64,000 nucleotides of DNA from Falsiruegeria litorea R37 (GTDB taxonomy: Bacteria; Pseudomonadota; Alphaproteobacteria; Rhodobacterales; Rhodobacteraceae): NCBI RefSeq assembly GCF_900172225.1, contig NZ_FWFO01000001.1:620001-684000 (forward strand), given 5' to 3'. Positions 63,253 to 64,000 of this stretch are shown here, piece after piece. The position numbers and the translations under genes were made by a program. The notes below the pieces were generated by a model. That model saw nothing but the letters and a program-made list of their open reading frames with translations, had not been told where the DNA came from and ran no database searches. Position 1 is the stretch's first letter. Each line of letters opens with the position of its first letter.

Positions 63253-64000
63253 ATGACCATTCCCGCAACGATGAAGGCCATGGTGCTGACCGGCCACGGC
63301 GATCTGGACAAATACGAATGGCATGAAGATTGGCCCACGCCCCAGGCAGGTCCGATGGAGGTGGTGATCAAGGTCGGGGCCTGTGGCCTGAACAACACCG
63401 ACGTGAACACCCGCACGGGCTGGTATTCCAAGGCGGTGGACGAGGCCACAACCGGCGGTGCTTATGATGAAGTCGACGACGAAGACAGCACCTGGGGAGG
63501 TGCCCCGCTGACGTTTCCCCGAATTCAAGGCGCGGATGCAGTCGGCGAGGTTGTGGCGGTCGGAGAGGGCGCCGATCCGGGCCTGATTGGCAAACGCGTC
63601 ATGGTGGCAGGCTGGCTGCGGGACTGGGATGAACCGATGAACCGCGATAAGGCCGGTTACTTCGGCTCGGAATGCGACGGTGGTTATGCTGAATACACCA
63701 AAGCCGACGTTCGCGGGGTCGCGCCGATTGACTGCGATCTCAGCGACGCTGAACTTGCCACCTTCATCTGCTCGTATGTCACGGCCGAGGGCATGGTGGA
63801 TCGCGCCGACGTGGGGCCGGGCGACACCGTTTTGATACCCGGCGCATCGGGTGGCGTTGGCGGTGCCTTGATCCAACTTGCCAAATTGCGCGGTGCTCGC
63901 ACGATTGCAATGGCGTCCGAGGCCAAACATGCCGAGGTTGCTGAATTGGATCCGGACATGATCCTGCCCCGAGACCCCGGAAACCTGCGCAAGGCGCTCA
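63253..64000 (+). CDS. MDR family zinc-type alcohol dehydrogenase (partial, cut by window end)
   Basis: The first 249 codons are visible. It has an MDR start (MTIPATMKAMVLTGHG), KVGACGLNNTDVNTR, a GADAVGEVVAVGEG motif and the cofactor loop GASGGVGGALIQLAKLRG. The ATG at 63253 follows AAAGGACC at a normal distance. It is on the same strand as the dehydrogenase with a 72-base gap, and could oxidise an alcohol or act as a quinone/enone reductase. The C-terminus lies outside the window. Confidence 0.8.
   Translation, partial: MTIPATMKAMVLTGHGDLDKYEWHEDWPTPQAGPMEVVIKVGACGLNNTDVNTRTGWYSKAVDEATTGGAYDEVDDEDSTWGGAPLTFPRIQGADAVGEVVAVGEGADPGLIGKRVMVAGWLRDWDEPMNRDKAGYFGSECDGGYAEYTKADVRGVAPIDCDLSDAELATFICSYVTAEGMVDRADVGPGDTVLIPGASGGVGGALIQLAKLRGARTIAMASEAKHAEVAELDPDMILPRDPGNLRKAL

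Noticed and set aside
1-64000. CRISPR array, prophage, insertion sequence or toxin-antitoxin pair
   Set aside because: No regularly spaced repeats, integrase, transposase or phage structural genes were seen on either strand.

Overview
The window looks like a chromosomal segment of an alphaproteobacterium of the Rhodobacteraceae, most likely a Roseobacter-group marine bacterium close to Ruegeria. The evidence is the gene order hprK-rapZ-PTS IIA-HPr after a sensor kinase tail, a complete soxSRT/soxVWXYZABCDEF thiosulfate oxidation locus, a full paa (phenylacetyl-CoA epoxidase) locus, several TRAP transporters, and high GC (about 60% by eye) over most of the sequence. I saw no prophage, IS element, CRISPR array or rRNA.

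Layout. 1-3000: end of a histidine kinase gene, a short HPr kinase, RapZ, a mannose-type EIIA and HPr (a regulatory PTS), and an acyltransferase. 3000-9250: 3-hydroxyacyl-CoA dehydrogenase, a DUF6473-like protein, etfBA, a cobalamin adenosyltransferase with a small membrane protein, an SDR and an SH3-domain protein. 9468-14600: parC, a lipoprotein, tuf with tandem terminators, and a hexapeptide acetyltransferase. 14600-31280: the sulfur oxidation region. soxS-soxR-soxT run leftwards and soxVW, soxXYZA and soxBCDEF run rightwards, followed by a DUF302 protein and 5-aminolevulinate synthase. An opposing operon carries two MBL-fold proteins (one SoxH-like) and a second YeeE/YedE permease. ATTC-N8-GAAT boxes, the motif known for the persulfide sensor SqrR, lie in three of the intergenic regions, and SoxR here has the paired cysteines of that sensor class.

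31280-34890: a visibly lower-GC TRAP transporter operon ending next to a tRNA-Trp gene. 35000-39570: an acyltransferase, a VOC protein, an alpha/beta hydrolase, PaaX, and a WYL regulator divergent from a RidA-like gene. 39570-55980: phenylacetate degradation. It contains paaZ, a TRAP transporter, a fused enoyl-CoA hydratase/3-hydroxyacyl-CoA dehydrogenase, paaG-paaI-paaK-tetR, and the opposing paaJ-paaABCDE operon ending in an extra PaaC-like gene. Three copies of an 18-bp motif, TGACC-N6-TCGGTTA, sit upstream of paaZ, between the fused gene and paaG, and upstream of paaJ; they are a strong candidate operator for the TetR regulator coded here. 56170-57640: a sulfatase whose ribosome binding site lies inside a perfect hairpin. 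57680-64000: a carboxymuconolactone decarboxylase-like gene, then a probable N-methyl compound catabolic cluster (Rieske oxygenase, GFA protein, RpiR regulator, dimethylglycine dehydrogenase-like protein, and an alcohol dehydrogenase cut by the window end).

Most genes belong to known families. The new-looking material is mainly regulatory (the two operator sets, the hairpin over the sulfatase start, a structured segment between the tuf terminators), together with a metal-site-degenerate SoxH-like protein and a low-GC transporter island beside tRNA-Trp.
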